This document shows positions 62,821 through 64,000 of a stretch of 64,000 nucleotides of DNA, piece by piece. Source of the stretch: Glandiceps talaboti. Taxonomy: Eukaryota; Hemichordata; Enteropneusta; Spengelidae. The DNA is taken from positions 17,895,240 through 17,959,239 of the forward strand of contig NC_135561.1 of NCBI RefSeq assembly GCF_964340395.1. The letters run 5' to 3'. Each line of letters opens with the position of its first letter. The first letter of the stretch is position 1. The notes below the pieces were generated by a model. That model worked only from the letters and a program-made list of their open reading frames with translations, had not been told where the DNA came from and did no database searches. The position numbers were made by a program, and so were the translations under genes.

Positions 62821-62824
62821 TCAG

Positions 62825-63520
62825 ATTTTTTTTTCTAAAAAGGGTCATATTAGCCTTCTCATATCTATACTCTCTTGCGATATCTATCCAAATGCTCATA
62901 ATACTAAAGTGAAATAAGTACAAACAAAAACATTCTTCGTAATTTTCCTTGTATTTTTCTAGAGGTCAGGTGTAACGTGGAATTTGTCATTTTGATGAAG
63001 ATTGTCAGCCATGACAGATCAACATCCCAGTACTACTAAAGTGAACGTCTTGTGCTCTCTAATCTGTGCAATTTATTTCTCTTTAGAATGTAATTCAAGA
63101 TTTCAAAGTTTTTAATTTTTTTTACAATGGTAAATGCTCAAATTGCTCATATCTCTGTTACCAAATTTCCAAATTTTACATTTTTTTTCTCTAAATATGG
63201 CCATTTCTTATTTTCTCTCAAAATACTCATATCTATATAAGAAAATTTCCAATTTTTCTAAAATGGCCAAGGATATTCATCTTTATTTCCTGCTATTTTC
63301 TCTAAAAATTATGCTTACATCTTTGTAACAGTTACTGAATTTCCATCTTTCTCATTTTCTAATTTGGACAATGATTAGTGGTAATTCCTATTTTCTTGTC
63401 ACTTCTCTCAAAATGCTCACATCTTTGTCCCTAATTTTTCTAAAATGACTTATGATTAATGTCATTTATTTTCTTGCTATTCCTCTCATAATCTCTATAT
63501 TTGTAAAATAGTACTGCTGT
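62825..63520. repeat. degenerate tandem repeat, 75-105-bp units, CT/AT-rich
   Basis: CTCAAAATGCTCATATCTTTGT recurs in variant form near 63144, 63225, 63313, 63415 and 63490, alternating with AATTTTTCTAAAATGGCCAA and TTTCTTGCTATT words. The unit is degenerate, so copy limits are approximate. Confidence 0.65.
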
Positions 63521-63750
63521 TCATTTTCATTGTGATTTTAAAGGTTCTTTTTTATTTCAGACATTCCTAAACTCCAAACACCTGTATTCTCACCCAAAGA
63601 TGTTAATTTTTTGTGTTATTATTACGCTCTTACTTCACTCTACAGTCGAAATTTTTAAGAATCTGTTTAAATTTTGAAATACTGAATTTGTTTTGTATAT
63701 TTATAATAACCTCACACCTTTGAAATTTGTAATCTTTCGATTTATTCCAG

Positions 63751-63853
63751 AACTATACCATCAACAAGGAAACTGAGAAGGAAAATAAGGATATTTAACG
63801 ATTTCAAGCAATTCAACATCTTTGCTATTATATTCCTTGTCACTGCAGAGAAG
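63751..63853 (+). CDS. candidate internal exon on the opposite (plus) strand, 103 bp
   Basis: The acceptor CTTTCGATTTATTCCAG and donor GAGAAG|GTAATG are both strong, and only one frame is open (phase 2 in, 0 out). It reads TIPSTRKLRRKIRIFNDFKQ then FNIFAIIFLVTAEK: a basic stretch followed by a hydrophobic one. The minus strand also has a strong acceptor and open frames here, so the strand is not settled. Confidence 0.28.
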
Positions 63854-64000
63854 GTAATGCTATTACAAATGGACTAGGTTGCTATGGTGATTTGTTTCTC
63901 AAGTGCAGTTGTGATGTACTGAATCTTAAAATGTTCTTATTTAGTCTACTTGTTAATCATGAAAGTGGTTTAAACAAGCCTTCCAATCAGACTTCATAAA

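Noticed and set aside
1-64000. Bacterial or phage content, CRISPR, operons
   Set aside because: No long ORFs, no ribosome binding sites and no spacer arrays. The composition and repeats are those of an animal genome.
1-64000. Endogenous viral or toxin genes
   Set aside because: No reverse transcriptase, capsid, polymerase or toxin-like frame could be recognised on either strand.

Overview
The window is eukaryotic and non-bacterial. It is AT-rich, with CpG sparse outside one short zone. No long open reading frame is recognisable, microsatellites and minisatellites are frequent, and dispersed repeats and inverted-repeat elements occur throughout. Frequent ACATGTACATGTA-type words, several hairpin-forming repeats and a tRNA-headed SINE suggest a marine invertebrate animal (mollusc/brachiopod-like or invertebrate deuterostome). 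This is an impression from composition, not a taxonomic proof. There are no operons, ribosome binding sites, CRISPR arrays or phage genes.

Most listed ORFs of 60-165 aa are chance frames or repeat translations. The longest (165 aa) is the translation of a 26-bp minisatellite. If the window belongs to a gene, it is mostly intron. I read it for short exons flanked by splice sites and found an excess of plausible candidates on the minus strand, running 5' to 3' from about 61.1 kb down to about 1.2 kb. In the stretch 51.5 kb to 37.0 kb, eight candidates (51440-51550, 45436-45511, 42419-42481, 40594-40643, 40286-40421, 38608-38642, 37592-37650, 36970-37054) join in compatible reading phase at all seven junctions. 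The candidates at 18.8, 18.2 and 13.1 kb, and those at 11.3, 4.3 and 1.3 kb, also form compatible runs. I do not recognise the protein. I chose the boundaries by eye, so part of this agreement could be chance and each exon carries low to moderate confidence. One plus-strand candidate exon lies at the right edge.

Layout. 0-0.44 kb: three (AC)n-headed tandem units. 2.2-2.6 kb: degenerate 30-bp repeat. 3.3-3.5, 18.9-19.2, 24.9-25.15 and 32.4-32.6 kb: four copies of a dispersed repeat that ends in a conserved long hairpin. 16.0-16.1 kb: long hairpin carrying inverted octamer motifs. 20.05-20.59 kb: 53-bp minisatellite. 22.7-23.95 kb and 53.46-53.7 kb: another dispersed repeat. 25.91-26.39 kb: exactly 18 units of a 26-bp minisatellite. 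27.25-27.80 kb: 551-bp element with 90-bp terminal inverted repeats, inside the only CpG-richer zone (about 27.2-28.7 kb). 35.5 and 50.2 kb: two copies of a SINE family in opposite orientation. 40.8-42 kb: two further tandem repeats. 55.71-56.68 kb: 46-bp perfect inverted repeat flanking about 0.9 kb, probably a non-autonomous TA-flanked transposon. 62.8-63.5 kb: degenerate CT-rich tandem repeat.

The rest is unique AT-rich sequence. No gene network can be inferred. The strongest observations are the repeat families and the possible single long minus-strand gene.
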